This document shows positions 45,518 through 55,233 of a DNA stretch of 64,000 nucleotides, in pieces. The notes under the pieces were generated by a model that saw only the letters and a program-made list of their open reading frames with translations, ran no database searches and had not been told where the DNA came from. Position 1 is the first letter of the stretch; every line of letters starts with the position of its first letter. The position numbers were made by a program, and so were the translations under genes. The DNA is from Pseudomonadota bacterium. GTDB taxonomy: Bacteria > Pseudomonadota > Gammaproteobacteria > Burkholderiales > Burkholderiaceae_C. The DNA lies in assembly GCA_021805825.1 (NCBI GenBank), contig JAJZEC010000002.1, positions 59,638 through 123,637 of the forward strand. The letters are read 5' to 3'.

Positions 45518-45721
45518 GAGAGGGCTGGAAAGGGGCCGGTTCCGGGAGCCGATCGGGCCCGCACCCCGTTGGTGGCAGCGCAGGGGGAAATCCGGCAGGC
45601 GGAGCAGCCCCTGGCGACGCCACGGCGGCCAGTCCAGGGCCGCAGGGCCGTCGGGCCACCAGGGGAAGCGTCACGGCAGGCGCTCGGACATGCCGACGAC
45701 GCTATTACAGTGCGCGTGGCG

Positions 45722-46144
45722 TTAAAGAGCCAGACGAATGCGCAATTCCCGCCAGACAGCGGGTGCAATATCGGAGGGCACGGGCAGCACTTCGTGGCCG
45801 CGGTCGCTCATGCCCAGCACCAGCAGCAGTCCGGGCAGGCTGAGGGCGCGAACGCGCGCCAGTTGCAGTTGTCGGCGATCGAGTTGCAGGGCCCACCCCT
45901 GCGCGCCATGGCTGAGGGTGAAGCGGCGCAGCTTCCAGTAGGGAACCTGCGCGGTCAGCACCATCAGGAACACCCCGAGCGAAAGCCCGGCCATGACGCG
46001 GAACTCCTGCGCGCTGCCCCCGATCCACCATTGCCAGCCGTTCCACACCCCGGCCAGCGCGACCGCCGCATCGAAGGCCGTGAGCAGGGCATGCCAGCGC
46101 GCGAAGCGCTCGACACGGACATGCAGCACGGTGGCCGGGGACAT
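45722..46144 (-). CDS. Small two-helix membrane protein (YgfX/CptA-like)
   Basis: 140 residues. Two hydrophobic segments (LLTAFDAAVALAGVWNGWQWW and VMAGLSLGVFLMVLTA) precede a short soluble part with WALQLDRRQLQLARVRALSLPGLLLVL. The layout resembles the YgfX family, proposed partners of SdhE or division proteins, but similarity is low. It lies 13 bases downstream of fabF and about 200 upstream of rpoE. Confidence 0.6.
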   Translation of the reverse strand: MSPATVLHVRVERFARWHALLTAFDAAVALAGVWNGWQWWIGGSAQEFRVMAGLSLGVFLMVLTAQVPYWKLRRFTLSHGAQGWALQLDRRQLQLARVRALSLPGLLLVLGMSDRGHEVLPVPSDIAPAVWRELRIRLAL

Positions 46145-46157
46145 GGCCTGCGCGCCC

Positions 46158-47396
46158 TCAGACGCGACGGAACACGGCCGAACCGTTGGTGCCCCCGAAA
46201 CCGAAGTTGTTCTTCAGCGCGTACTCGATCGGCATCCGTCGCGCGGTGTTCGGGCAGTAGTCGAGATCGCAGTCGGGATCGGGGTGCTCGAGATTGATCG
46301 TCGGCGGCGCCACCTGGTGGTGCACCGCCAGCACGGTGAACAAGGCCTCCACGCCGCCGGCACCTCCCAGCAGGTGGCCGGTCATCGACTTCGACGAACT
46401 GATCACCAGGTCGTGGGCATGCGCACCGAAGGCCGCCTTGATGGCATCGCTCTCGTTCTTGTCGCCCAGCGGGGTCGACGTGCCGTGGGCGTTCAGGTAC
46501 TGCACCTGGTCGGATGCCACCCCGGCATTGCGCAGGGCCGCGAGCATGCACTTGCGCGGACCGTCGACATTCGGCGCGGTGACATGATGGGCGTCGGCGC
46601 TCATGCCGAAACCCACGAGCTCGGCGTAGATGCGCGCGCCTCGGCGCGTCGCGTGCTCCCAGTCCTCGAGCATCATGACTCCGGCGCCTTCGCCGAGCAC
46701 GAAACCGTCGCGATCCTTGTCCCAGGGTCGGCTGGCCGCCTGCGGGTCGTCGTTGCGCGTGGACAACGCCCTCGCCGACGCGAAGCCGCCAATACCCAGC
46801 GGACAGACGGTGGCCTCCGAGCCGCCGGCAATCATCGCATCAGCGTCGCCGCTTTCGATCAGCCGCGCAGCCAGTCCGATCGCATGCAGACCGGTGGTGC
46901 AGGCGGTGACCACCGCAAGGTTCGGCCCCTGGAACCCGTACTGGATCGACAGGTGACCGGAAATCATGTTGATGATCGACGAGGGAACGAAGAACGGCGA
47001 GATCCGCCGCGCGCCACGGTCGATGAATTCCTGGTAGGTCTGCTCGATCATCGGCAGGCCGCCGATTCCCGACCCTACCATCACGCCGACACGATCCGGG
47101 TCGATTGAAGGCGCGGTGTCCAGTCCGCTGTCGCGCACGGCCTGGATCGACGCGGCCAGGCCGTAATGGATGAAGGTGTCCATATGCCGGGCCTCCTTCA
47201 TCGCTATGTACTGCCCGATGTCGAAGTCCAGCACTTCGCCGGCGATGCGCGCGGAGAAGGTGGAGGCGTCGAACTTGGTGATCGGCCCGATCCCGGACTT
47301 GCCGGCGACCAGGTTGCTCCAGGCCTGCTCGACCGTGTTGCCCACGGGGGAGACGATACCCAGGCCGGTGATGGCGATGCGGCGGCGAAGAGTCAT
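46158..47396 (-). CDS. fabF: 3-oxoacyl-[acyl-carrier-protein] synthase II
   Basis: 412 residues. Catalytic Cys is in VVTACTTGLHAIG near residue 165; the two histidines are in NAHGTSTPLGD near 305 and SMTGHLLGGAGG near 340, and NNFGFGGTNGS closes the chain. It elongates acyl-ACP with malonyl-ACP. The start ATG 47396 begins TLRRRIAITGLGIVSPVG; the frame to 47471 is an upstream artefact. Confidence 0.97.
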   Translation of the reverse strand: MTLRRRIAITGLGIVSPVGNTVEQAWSNLVAGKSGIGPITKFDASTFSARIAGEVLDFDIGQYIAMKEARHMDTFIHYGLAASIQAVRDSGLDTAPSIDPDRVGVMVGSGIGGLPMIEQTYQEFIDRGARRISPFFVPSSIINMISGHLSIQYGFQGPNLAVVTACTTGLHAIGLAARLIESGDADAMIAGGSEATVCPLGIGGFASARALSTRNDDPQAASRPWDKDRDGFVLGEGAGVMMLEDWEHATRRGARIYAELVGFGMSADAHHVTAPNVDGPRKCMLAALRNAGVASDQVQYLNAHGTSTPLGDKNESDAIKAAFGAHAHDLVISSSKSMTGHLLGGAGGVEALFTVLAVHHQVAPPTINLEHPDPDCDLDYCPNTARRMPIEYALKNNFGFGGTNGSAVFRRV

Positions 47397-47557
47397 GGCA
47401 GACAGGCGGTCATGGCAGACAGGCGGACGATGCTCGGAACCGGGATCTTCCGGGAAGGAACGAGCGGTCACGACGCCCCGGAATTCGCGTCGCGACCACG
47501 CACCGGAAACGGCGGCGGGGGCGCTGCTCCTGCGACCGCCGCCGACGCAATGCTGCC

Positions 47558-47797
47558 TCAGCCCTTGTAGTGCTGCTGGGCGTAGTCCACCGCCAGCTGC
47601 ACGGTGGTGATCTTCTCGGCGTCTTCGTCGGGTATTTCGATACCGAATTCGTCTTCCAGCGCCATCACCAGCTCGACCGTGTCCAGGGAGTCCGCGCCGA
47701 GATCGTTCACGAAGGATTTGTCGTTGGTGACTTGATCCTCGGCCACGCCGAGTTGTTCGGCGATGATCTTCTTGACGCGCTGCTCGATATCACTCAT
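47558..47797 (-). CDS. acpP: Acyl carrier protein
   Basis: 79 residues, acidic. [19 protein letters not shown] contains Ser37, the phosphopantetheine site added by AcpS. TGGAGA is placed before the ATG. Lies between fabG and fabF as in most proteobacteria. Confidence 0.98.
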   Translation of the reverse strand: MSDIEQRVKKIIAEQLGVAEDQVTNDKSFVNDLGADSLDTVELVMALEDEFGIEIPDEDAEKITTVQLAVDYAQQHYKG

Positions 47798-47824
47798 GTA
47801 ATTCTCCAGAAAAAAGGCTTTTGA

Positions 47825-47830
47825 ATTCTA
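47825..47830 (-). promoter_or_regulatory. Candidate acpP promoter -10
   Basis: TAGAAT on the minus strand, 27 bases before the acpP ATG, in the 58-base fabG-acpP gap. The -35 is not clear (TTGGTC lies only 14 bases upstream). A separate acpP promoter would suit its high expression. Confidence 0.35.
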
Positions 47831-47855
47831 TCCACCCCTGCCCAGACCAACACCA

Positions 47856-48605
47856 TCAGCACATATACAAGCCGCCGTTGACGTGCAGTTCACCGCCGGT
47901 GATGTAGCCAGCCTGCGGACTGACCAGGAAGCCTACCGCATGTGCGATGTCCTGCGGCTGACCCAGGCGACCCATGGGAATGCGCGCGCGCAGCGCGCGC
48001 GCCGCATCGTCGCCGAGTGCGCGCGTCATGTCGGTGTCGATGAAGCCCGGCGCGACGCAGTTCACGGTGACGTTGCGGCTGCCCACCTCCTGCGCCAGCG
48101 CGCGCGTCATGCCGGCGACCCCTGCCTTGGCTGCAGCATAGTTGGCCTGGCCCGGGTTGCCACTGGCACCGACCACCGACGTGATGTTGACAATGCGCCC
48201 GGCGCGCTGGCGCATCATCGGCCGCAGCACCGCGCGGCACAGCCGGAATACCGCGCTCAGATTGGTGTCCAGCACCAGCTGCCAGTCGCTGTCGCGCATG
48301 CGCAGCGCCAGGGTGTCGCGGGTGATGCCGGCGTTGTTGACCAGCACATGCAACCCGCCGCGCTCGCGCACCAGCCCATCGATCAGGCTGTCGCAGGCCG
48401 CCGCGTCGTTGACGTCGAGCTGCACGCCGCGTCCCGCGTCGCCCAGCGCCTCGCTGATCGCCGCCGCGCCGGACGCGCTCGTGGCGGTACCCACGACGTA
48501 GGCGCCCTGGCTGCACAGCTCGGCAGCGATCGCCTGCCCGATGCCCCTGGTCGCTCCGGTCACCAGCGCCAGCTGCCCGGCCAGCGCGCCCGCGGATTCG
48601 CTCAT
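47856..48605 (-). CDS. fabG: 3-oxoacyl-[acyl-carrier-protein] reductase
   Basis: 249 residues of the short-chain dehydrogenase family. ALVTGATRGIGQAIA (NADPH loop), VLVNNAGITRD, the catalytic Ser in NITSVVGASGNPGQ and the Tyr/Lys pair in NYAAAKAG are all present, as is the C-terminal GGELHVNGGLYM. GGAGG lies ahead of ATG 48605, which overlaps the fabD stop. Confidence 0.97.
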   Translation of the reverse strand: MSESAGALAGQLALVTGATRGIGQAIAAELCSQGAYVVGTATSASGAAAISEALGDAGRGVQLDVNDAAACDSLIDGLVRERGGLHVLVNNAGITRDTLALRMRDSDWQLVLDTNLSAVFRLCRAVLRPMMRQRAGRIVNITSVVGASGNPGQANYAAAKAGVAGMTRALAQEVGSRNVTVNCVAPGFIDTDMTRALGDDAARALRARIPMGRLGQPQDIAHAVGFLVSPQAGYITGGELHVNGGLYMC

Positions 48606-49540
48606 TGCAACTCCTCCCTGATGGTTTGCGCGCTGGCCGCGTCGACCAGGGCATGGCCGCGCAGCTGCGCGTCGATGCGCCGTGCCAGACCGGCCAGCAC
48701 CCTGCCAGGCCCGCATTCGACCAGATCCTGGCAGCCGGCGTCACGCAGCGCCTGCACGCACTCGACCCAGCGCACCGGACGTGCCGCCTGCGCCGACAAC
48801 GCGGCGCGGATGCCCTGGGCATCGGCGTGACGCGCGACATCGACATTGTGGATCACCGGCACGCGGGGTGGGGCGATATCCACCCCCGCCAGATACTCGG
48901 CCAGGCGCTCCGCGGCGGGAGCCAGCAGGCTGCTGTGGAATGGCGCCGACACCGGAAGCGGCAGCGCGCGCTTGGCGCCATGAGCCTTGAGCAGCGCGCA
49001 GGCGCAGTCGACCCCGGCGCGGGTTCCGGCGATCACGACCTGCCCGGGGGCGTTGAAATTCACCGCCTCGACTGCCTCGCCGCATTGCTCGGCCGCCTGC
49101 GCGCAGACCGCGCGCACCGCGTCATCGTCGAGCCCGAGCACCGCGGCCATGCCGCCCGCACCCACAGGAACCGCCTGCTGCATGGCCTCGGCACGGAAGC
49201 GCACCAGGGGCAAGGCATCGGCGAAGCGAATCGCCCCGGCGGCCACCAGCGCGGTGTATTCGCCGAGGCTGTGCCCGGCCATCAGCGCCGGCTCCGCGCC
49301 TACCTCGGCCAGCCACAGACGCCACAGCGCGATGCCGGCCGCCAGCATCACCGGCTGGGTGTTGGTGGTCAGGTTCAGCGCATCGGCCGGCCCCTGGCCG
49401 ATCAGCCGCGGCAGATCCTGCCCCAGCACCTCGGAGGCCTCGCGCAGGGTCTCGCGCACGACCGGGTGCGCGGCCACCGCATCGAGCATGCCCACCGACT
49501 GCGAGCCCTGCCCGGGAAACACGAAGGCGAATGGTTTCAT
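48602..49540 (-). CDS. fabD: Malonyl-CoA:ACP transacylase
   Basis: 312 residues. [14 protein letters not shown] at the start, the nucleophile Ser91 in [26 protein letters not shown] with the substrate-binding Arg, and the catalytic His in [10 protein letters not shown]. It loads malonyl groups on AcpP. The frame extends far upstream to 50269 inside fabH; the ATG at 49540 is the true start. Confidence 0.97.
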   Translation of the reverse strand: MKPFAFVFPGQGSQSVGMLDAVAAHPVVRETLREASEVLGQDLPRLIGQGPADALNLTTNTQPVMLAAGIALWRLWLAEVGAEPALMAGHSLGEYTALVAAGAIRFADALPLVRFRAEAMQQAVPVGAGGMAAVLGLDDDAVRAVCAQAAEQCGEAVEAVNFNAPGQVVIAGTRAGVDCACALLKAHGAKRALPLPVSAPFHSSLLAPAAERLAEYLAGVDIAPPRVPVIHNVDVARHADAQGIRAALSAQAARPVRWVECVQALRDAGCQDLVECGPGRVLAGLARRIDAQLRGHALVDAASAQTIREELQ

Positions 49541-49608
49541 GTCGTATCTCCTCGCCCGGCGGTCATGGGGCGGCAGCTTGCCGCGCACGCTGCCAGGCGC
49601 TACCGTTG

Positions 49609-50586
49609 TCAATAGACGAGCAGCGAGGCGCCCCAGGTCAGTCCGCCGCCGACGGCCTCCAGCAGCAGGGTCTGGCCGCGCCGGATCTGCCCGCCACGCA
49701 CCGCGCTGTCCAGCGCCAGCGGAATCGATGCCGCCGAGGTGTTGCCATGCGAGGCCACCGTCTGTACCACCCGTTCCGGTGGAATGCCCAGCTTGCGGGC
49801 CGTGTGCAGCATGATGCGGATGTTCGCCTGATGCGGAACCAGCCAGTCGACCTCGGAGGCCCGGCGCCCGCCCTTCTCGAGCACTTCGCGGGCCACGCTT
49901 TCCAGCACATGCACGGCCTGCTTGAACACCGCCTGGCCATCCATTTCCAGGAAGGGCCGACCGCTGACCGCGCCGCCGCGGATGCAGCCCGGGGTGCGCA
50001 GGATGCCCGCCTGGCGGCCGTCGGCATGCAAGGCGCTGGCGAGGATGCCCGGCTCCTGCGAAGGCCCCAGCACCACGGCGCCGGCACCATCGCCGAACAG
50101 CACGCAGGTGGTGCGATCGGAGAAATCCAGGATCTGCGAGAACACCTCGGTGCCGACGACGAGGGCGTTGCGCACGCTGCCCGCGCGCACGAACTGGTCG
50201 GCCACGCTGAGCGCATAGACGAAACCCGCGCACACCGCCTGCACGTCGAAAGCCGGGCCTCCGGGGCATCCCAGGCGCGCCTGCAGCAGCGCGGCATCGG
50301 ACGGAAAGATCATGTCCGGAGTGGAGGTCGCGACCACCACGAGGTCGATCTGCGCCGGATCCACTGCCGCCGCCTGCAAGGCCGCGCGCGCCGCCTGCTC
50401 GCCCAGATCCACGCTGCCTGTGCCGGCGGCGGCGAAGTGGCGCTCGCGGATGCCGGTGCGTTCGACGATCCAGGTATCGCTGGTCTCGATGCCCTCGAGC
50501 GCCAGTTGCGCGGCGAGTTCATCGTTGCGTACCGTCTTCGGCGGCAGGTAGCTGCCGGTACCGAGGATGCGGGAGTAGATCGGCAT
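49609..50586 (-). CDS. fabH: 3-oxoacyl-[acyl-carrier-protein] synthase III
   Basis: 325 residues. The triad is Cys in [12 protein letters not shown] near residue 113, His in [10 protein letters not shown] near 250 and Asn in [11 protein letters not shown] near 280; [11 protein letters not shown] ends the chain. It starts fatty-acid synthesis from acetyl-CoA. ATG 50586 ([14 protein letters not shown]) was chosen over a TTG overlapping plsX. Confidence 0.97.
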   Translation of the reverse strand: MPIYSRILGTGSYLPPKTVRNDELAAQLALEGIETSDTWIVERTGIRERHFAAAGTGSVDLGEQAARAALQAAAVDPAQIDLVVVATSTPDMIFPSDAALLQARLGCPGGPAFDVQAVCAGFVYALSVADQFVRAGSVRNALVVGTEVFSQILDFSDRTTCVLFGDGAGAVVLGPSQEPGILASALHADGRQAGILRTPGCIRGGAVSGRPFLEMDGQAVFKQAVHVLESVAREVLEKGGRRASEVDWLVPHQANIRIMLHTARKLGIPPERVVQTVASHGNTSAASIPLALDSAVRGGQIRRGQTLLLEAVGGGLTWGASLLVY

Positions 50587-50660
50587 GGGAATCGCGGTGC
50601 GGTGGGCGGAGGCGAGCGTTTCGATGGGAGCCGCGCTGCGCGTGCCGCGGCTCCGGGCCT

Positions 50661-51728
50661 TCAATGCATGGTGGGGAGGTCGCCCGGATCGGCCGGGCCT
50701 GGGGGAGCGGCCGGGTGCAGGGTGGCGAGAATGCGCTCGATTTCCTGCACCACCTGACCCTGCGCGGCCTCGTAGGCACGCTCCAGCGCCTGCTCGAAAC
50801 CGAAGGCATCGGCCGCGCCATGGCTCTTGAACACCAGCCCCCGCAGCCCCAGCAGGGCCGCGCCGTTGTAGCGCTGCGGGTCGACACGCCGACGAAAGCG
50901 CATCAGCAGCGGCCGCACCGCCAGCGCCAGCAGGCGCGTGCCCAGGTTGCGCATGAACTCCTCGCGCATCATCCCGGTGAGCATGCGCGCCACGCCTTCG
51001 GTGGTCTTCAGGGCCACGTTGCCGACGAAACCGTCGCAGACGACGATATCGACCGCACCCTTGAAGATGTCGTCGCCCTCGACATTGCCGGCGAAATGCA
51101 GCCTGCCTTCGGCGTGCGCCTGGCGCAGCAGTTCCCCAGCCTGCTTGATCATTTCGCTGCCCTTGATCGCCTCCTCGCCGACGTTGAGCAGGCCGACGCT
51201 GGGATCGGCACGCCCACCGGCGGCGGCGAAGGCCGTGCCCATGACGGCGAACTGCAGCAGGTTGGCCGCCTCGCAGTCGACATTGGCGCCGAGGTCGAGC
51301 ACCAGCGTGGATCCTCCGGCGGCGTTGGGCAGGTAGGTGGCGATGGCCGGGCGGTCGATCCCCGGCAGCGTCTTCAGCAGGTAGCGCGCCACGGCCATCA
51401 GCGCTCCGGTGTTGCCCGAGGACACGCAGGCCTGCGCACTGCCCTCCTTGACGAGCTCGATGGCGCGGCGCATCGACGAATCCTTCTTGCGCCGCAGCGC
51501 GACCTCCACGGGATCGTCCATGGTCACGACCTCGCTGGCGGCGACCACGCGCACGCGCTGGTGCGCGTCGAGCCCCAGGCCGTGCAGGACGGGCCGCATC
51601 GCGTCGGGCTGGCCGACGAGCAGCAGTTGCACCTGGGGATGGCGGTCGAGCAGCGCGCGGCAGGCCGGCAAGGTCTCGGCCGGGCCGTGGTCGCCGCCCA
51701 TGACGTCGACCGCCACGCAGGCGCTCAT
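50661..51728 (-). CDS. plsX: Phosphate acyltransferase PlsX
   Basis: 355 residues. [12 protein letters not shown] at the N-terminus, [10 protein letters not shown] near residue 100, [10 protein letters not shown] and [15 protein letters not shown] near residue 230 are PlsX hallmarks. It makes acyl-phosphate from acyl-ACP for phospholipid synthesis. Order rpmF-plsX-fabH-fabD-fabG is the classic cluster. Confidence 0.97.
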   Translation of the reverse strand: MSACVAVDVMGGDHGPAETLPACRALLDRHPQVQLLLVGQPDAMRPVLHGLGLDAHQRVRVVAASEVVTMDDPVEVALRRKKDSSMRRAIELVKEGSAQACVSSGNTGALMAVARYLLKTLPGIDRPAIATYLPNAAGGSTLVLDLGANVDCEAANLLQFAVMGTAFAAAGGRADPSVGLLNVGEEAIKGSEMIKQAGELLRQAHAEGRLHFAGNVEGDDIFKGAVDIVVCDGFVGNVALKTTEGVARMLTGMMREEFMRNLGTRLLALAVRPLLMRFRRRVDPQRYNGAALLGLRGLVFKSHGAADAFGFEQALERAYEAAQGQVVQEIERILATLHPAAPPGPADPGDLPTMH

Positions 51729-51885
51729 CGCCCGCTCCGCGAGGATGCGCGCACGTCGAACCGTGCGGCCACGGCGCGCGGCCCGTCGGCCTCCATGCAG
51801 GTGGCGCGCAGAGGATCCGTCGGCAGCCTGCGTTCGCTACGCCCCACGCCGCACTTCAGGCCACGCCCCACGCCGCCCCCACCCT

Positions 51886-52068
51886 TCACTCTTCGCTTTT
51901 GGTCTTCAGCACCTTGCGCCCGCGGTAGAAGCCGGTCGGGCTGATGTGGTGACGCAGGTGCACCTCTCCGGTGGTCGGCTCAAGAGCCACCGGAGGCTGG
52001 CCCAGATGCTGGTGGGAACGATGCATGCCGCGCTTGGACGGCGACTTCTTGTTTTGCTGAACGGCCAT
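51886..52068 (-). CDS. rpmF: Ribosomal protein bL32
   Basis: 60 residues, [20 protein letters not shown] start, [17 protein letters not shown] end. The zinc-binding cysteines of some bL32 proteins are absent, as is common in betaproteobacteria. AGGGG precedes the ATG. It lies downstream of yceD and 157 bases before plsX; that gap holds nothing recognisable. Confidence 0.98.
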   Translation of the reverse strand: MAVQQNKKSPSKRGMHRSHQHLGQPPVALEPTTGEVHLRHHISPTGFYRGRKVLKTKSEE

Positions 52069-52095
52069 GGCCAACCCCTGGGGAAAAATCCCGCG

Positions 52096-52123
52096 ATTGT
52101 ACACCGCGATCCGGCGCCGCCAA
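52096..52123 (-). promoter_or_regulatory. Candidate rpmF promoter
   Basis: TTGGCG, 16 bases, TACAAT on the minus strand, ending 27 bases before the rpmF ATG. It would drive rpmF independently of yceD. Confidence 0.5.
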
Positions 52124-52175
52124 TCGTGGAGCAGCCTGGAATGCCCTCGCGCGGCGCCAGGGCCTCGTGCGCGGC

Positions 52176-52733
52176 TCAGTCCGGCCTGCGCAGCCTGGCC
52201 AGCACGGCAAACGGCGACGGCTCGTCCTGCTCGGGAAGCTTCCCGGTCGAAGCCGGGAGAGGCTGGGGGCACAGCGCATGCATCGGCACCAGGGGAAGCG
52301 CCAGGATCAGTTGATCCTCGATCAATTCCAGCACGTCCACCGGCTGGCGCGCGCAAAAGGACTCCTCCTCCGACTCCAGTTCCTCGGCGTCGAGCGACGG
52401 CTCCTCATCGACCAGGCGCAACGTGGCACTGTCGTCGACGCGCTGCAGCACCCCCTGCAGGCAACGCTGGCACAGCAGCGGCAACATGCCGGCCACGCGC
52501 AGGCGCACCCGCTCGACCGCCTGCCCTCCTGGCTCGAGGTCCACGCGGCCCAGCAATTCCCACTGCACCCGCAGCGACCGCAACTCCCGCGCATCGCCAT
52601 GCAGCGACGCCGCCAGACGCGGCAGCGCATCCAGCCCGATGTCGCCTTGCAGGCCGCGGCCGGCGCGCGCGAAGGCGTGCAGATTCAGGCGCCGCGGCGG
52701 CGGCGCGGCTGTGTCGGGAGGTGCACCATCCAT
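52176..52733 (-). CDS. yceD: YceD/DUF177 family protein (23S rRNA accumulation)
   Basis: 185 residues. [11 protein letters not shown] near residue 90 is the CxxCL motif of the family, followed by an acidic stretch and [21 protein letters not shown]. The E. coli homologue is needed for normal 23S rRNA levels, and the yceD-rpmF pairing is nearly universal. A -10 lies 8 bases before ATG 52733, with no ribosome-binding site. Confidence 0.9.
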   Translation of the reverse strand: MDGAPPDTAAPPPRRLNLHAFARAGRGLQGDIGLDALPRLAASLHGDARELRSLRVQWELLGRVDLEPGGQAVERVRLRVAGMLPLLCQRCLQGVLQRVDDSATLRLVDEEPSLDAEELESEEESFCARQPVDVLELIEDQLILALPLVPMHALCPQPLPASTGKLPEQDEPSPFAVLARLRRPD

Positions 52734-52741
52734 GCCTGGGC

Positions 52742-52747
52742 AGTGTA
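52742..52747 (-). promoter_or_regulatory. -10 element 8 bases before the yceD start (leaderless prediction)
   Basis: TACACT on the minus strand, eight bases, then ATG; no Shine-Dalgarno. TTG-containing candidates for the -35 lie 14-17 bases upstream. Confidence 0.45.
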
Positions 52748-52779
52748 CGCCGCGACCATGCATGCAACACCGTTGATAC

Positions 52780-52793
52780 TGGTAGCTGTACCA
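52780..52793. promoter_or_regulatory. Inverted repeat TGGTA-N4-TACCA between yceD and the sulfur transporter genes
   Basis: An exact 5-base palindrome with 4-base spacer in the 159-base divergent region. It could be an operator for the transporter pair, but no family can be named. Confidence 0.3.
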
Positions 52794-52892
52794 TCGCGAA
52801 GCCGGCCGTCACAGCGAATCCGGCCGTTCCGCGCCCTGCCGGAGCTATCCCAGGGCGCTTGCGCAACCCGAAATCTTCCCTGAAACCTCACC

Positions 52893-53369
52893 ATGCAGAC
52901 TCTGGCACACTGGTTTCCGACCGGCTGGGTGCATTTCCTCGGCGGTGGAGTATTCATCGGACTGGGCGTCAGCCTGCTGTTCGCACTCACGGGATTCATC
53001 GGAGGCGTCAGCACTGCGTACAGTGCATTCTGGTCCTGGTTCAGCAAATGGCCGCATTTCCAGCAACCCAAACTGGTTGCAACCAGAAATTGGCGCATGT
53101 TCTATGGTCTGGGAATGATCCTCGGCGCCGCGGTCTACCTGGAGCTGGTGCGCCACGGCCACCCCTTCGTGACCGCGGTGCCGACCTGGCAACTGGCGCT
53201 GGGCGGGGTCTTCGCCGGCTTCGGCGCGCGCATGGGCGGGGGCTGCACCTCCGGCCACGGCATCTGCGGATTGGGTTCGCTGCAGCTGCCTTCGCTGCTC
53301 GCGGTGTGTACGTTCCTGACCACCGCCATCGTCACCGCGCACCTGGTACGCGCTGCCGGCGGTTTCTGA
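52893..53369 (+). CDS. YeeE/YedE-family sulfur transporter, first half (TsuA-like)
   Basis: 158 residues, about four membrane segments. GVFAGFGARMGGGCTSGHGICGLGSL carries the family's conserved cysteines on a re-entrant loop. Two such proteins or halves form a channel-like transporter for thiosulfate or other sulfur species. The second half is encoded 15 bases downstream, so the transporter is of the split type. Confidence 0.87.
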   Translation: MQTLAHWFPTGWVHFLGGGVFIGLGVSLLFALTGFIGGVSTAYSAFWSWFSKWPHFQQPKLVATRNWRMFYGLGMILGAAVYLELVRHGHPFVTAVPTWQLALGGVFAGFGARMGGGCTSGHGICGLGSLQLPSLLAVCTFLTTAIVTAHLVRAAGGF

Positions 53370-53384
53370 AGCGCGGAGGCCGCC

Positions 53385-53816
53385 ATGCAACTCAAGCCCT
53401 TCCACCCCGGCGCGGTGTTTGCCTCGGCATGCGTCTCGGGTATGCTCTTCGGCTTCGGCCTGGCCTGGTCGACCATGGTGCAACCCGAGGCGATCCTGCG
53501 CTTCCTGCTGCTGCACGACATGGGCCTGCTGCTGGTGATGGGCGGCGCCGCGGGCACCGTGCTCATCGGCTACCGCCTGCTGCCTCGGCTGCTGGTTCGT
53601 CCCGTGTTCGGCCTCGGCTGGGCCAGGCACCCGTCGCATCTGGATCGGCGAACCCTGTTCGGCGCCGCGGTGTTCGGCATCGGCTGGGGGCTCAGCGGGG
53701 TCTGCCCGGGGCCGGCGCTGGCCGGGCTCGGCGTGGGCAACTGGCCGCTGCTCTGGGTGGTCGGCGGCATCCTCGTCGGCGCCTGGATCGAAGGGCGCTT
53801 TTTCGAATCATCCTGA
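53385..53816 (+). CDS. YeeE/YedE-family sulfur transporter, second half
   Basis: 143 residues, about four membrane segments. GMLFGFGLAWSTMVQPEAILRFL and FGIGWGLSGVCPGPALAGLG match the second repeat of the family, with its conserved cysteine in GVCPGPA. Forms a pair with the preceding gene. The substrate is not shown by sequence; no rhodanese or regulator gene is adjacent. Confidence 0.87.
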   Translation: MQLKPFHPGAVFASACVSGMLFGFGLAWSTMVQPEAILRFLLLHDMGLLLVMGGAAGTVLIGYRLLPRLLVRPVFGLGWARHPSHLDRRTLFGAAVFGIGWGLSGVCPGPALAGLGVGNWPLLWVVGGILVGAWIEGRFFESS

Positions 53817-53827
53817 CACCCTGCCGC

Positions 53828-54448
53828 ATGTCCACCGCCCCCGCCGCCACCCGGCCGCCGCTGCTGCTGGCGTCCACGTCGACCTACCGCATGCAGTTGC
53901 TGCAACGCCTGCGCCTGCCCTTCGCGGTGCATCCGCCGCAGGTCGACGAAACCCCGCTTGCCGGCGAGGCACCGCGCGCCCTGGCCCTGCGTCTGGCGCG
54001 GGACAAGGCGCTGGCCGCCGCCGCCAGCTTCGGCAGCCCGGCATGGGTCATCGGATCCGACCAGGTCTGCGCCTGCGAAGACAGCATCCTGGGCAAACCG
54101 GGAGGATTCGACGCCGCCCTGCACCAATTGCGTCGGCTGCGCGGCCGCGAGGCTGTGTTCCACACCGCGGTGGCCGTCGTCGATCCGCAGGGGACGGTGC
54201 AGCTGCGCGAGGTTCCGACCAGGGTGCGCATGCGCGACCTCGACGACGCGCGCCTGCGCGCCTACCTGCGGGCCGAACAGCCCTACGACTGCGCCGGCAG
54301 CGCGAAGTCCGAAGGCCTGGGCATCGCGCTGCTGGAGTCGGTGTCCAGCGAGGATCCCACGGCCCTCATCGGCCTGCCGCTGATCGCCGTGTGCTCGATG
54401 CTGCAGGCGGCCGGCCTGGACATCCTGGACGCCGCCGATGTCGGGTGA
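53828..54448 (+). CDS. maf: Maf/YceF-type nucleotide pyrophosphatase
   Basis: 206 residues. LLLASTSTYRMQLLQRLRLPF at the start, VDETPLAGEAPRALALRLARDKA, SDQVCACEDSILGKPG and YDCAGSAKSEGLGIALLESV are the Maf motifs; the YceF-like subgroup hydrolyses m7GTP. It starts 11 bases after the transporter and overlaps the next gene by 11 bases. Unexpectedly separated from yceD-rpmF, with which it often clusters, by the transporter pair. Confidence 0.92.
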   Translation: MSTAPAATRPPLLLASTSTYRMQLLQRLRLPFAVHPPQVDETPLAGEAPRALALRLARDKALAAAASFGSPAWVIGSDQVCACEDSILGKPGGFDAALHQLRRLRGREAVFHTAVAVVDPQGTVQLREVPTRVRMRDLDDARLRAYLRAEQPYDCAGSAKSEGLGIALLESVSSEDPTALIGLPLIAVCSMLQAAGLDILDAADVG

Positions 54449-55205
54449 AGGCGCCCCCGGCGGTGTCGGCCGGCTGCTGCTGCTGCCCACTCCGCTGGCC
54501 GACGTCGAGGCCACGCCGCTGACCGAGGTGCTGCCGCAGGCCAGCCTGCAGGCGGCCGCCACGCTCGACCACTGGATTGTCGAGAACGCCAAGACGGCAC
54601 GTGCATTCCTGGCCGCCGTGCATGGACTGTGCGGGCTGCGCGTGCCGCTGCAGCAGCACCACATGCAGACTCTTCCCAAGCACCAGGGCCTGTCGGCGCG
54701 GGAGGCGCGCGAACTGCTCGCCCCCGCGCTGCAGGGGCAGGACATCGGACTGCTGTCCGAGGCCGGCGCACCCTGCGTGGCCGACCCCGGGGCGCTGGTC
54801 GTGGCGCAGGCCCACCGCATGCGGCTGCAGGTGCTGCCGCTGGTCGGCCCCAGCAGCCTGCTGCTGGCGCTGATGGCCAGCGGACTGGACGGCCAGTGTT
54901 TCGCCTTCCACGGCTATCTGCCGATCGAGGACGCCGCGCGACGCAGTCGCCTGCTGGCGCTGGAGCAGGAAAGCGCGCAGCGCCGGCAGACCCAGTTGTT
55001 CATCGAGACCCCCTACCGCAACGCCGGCTTGTTGCGCGCGCTGGCTGCCAGCCTGCGGCCCGCGACGAGGGTGTGCGTGGCCTGCGAGCTCACCGCGCCA
55101 CAGGGCTGGGTGCGCACGCTGGACGCCGCGCATTGGCGCGAGCACCTGGATGCGCTGCCGCCGCGCGCGCCGGCGGTATTCGCGATGCTCGCGCAGCCGC
55201 GCTAG
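54438..55205 (+). CDS. RsmI-like SAM-dependent methyltransferase (tetrapyrrole methylase fold)
   Basis: 255 residues. LLLLPTPLADVE at the N-terminus, GLLSEAGAPCVADPGALVV near residue 105 and LPLVGPSSLLLALMASGLDG near residue 135 match the RsmI/CbiF fold. It is shorter than RsmI, and residues outside these motifs differ, so a paralogue of the 16S rRNA 2'-O-methyltransferase with an unknown target is more likely. Overlaps maf by 11 bases. Confidence 0.83.
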   Translation: MSGEGAPGGVGRLLLLPTPLADVEATPLTEVLPQASLQAAATLDHWIVENAKTARAFLAAVHGLCGLRVPLQQHHMQTLPKHQGLSAREARELLAPALQGQDIGLLSEAGAPCVADPGALVVAQAHRMRLQVLPLVGPSSLLLALMASGLDGQCFAFHGYLPIEDAARRSRLLALEQESAQRRQTQLFIETPYRNAGLLRALAASLRPATRVCVACELTAPQGWVRTLDAAHWREHLDALPPRAPAVFAMLAQPR

Positions 55206-55233
55206 TGCCCCGCTTCGGCGGCGAACCACGCGC

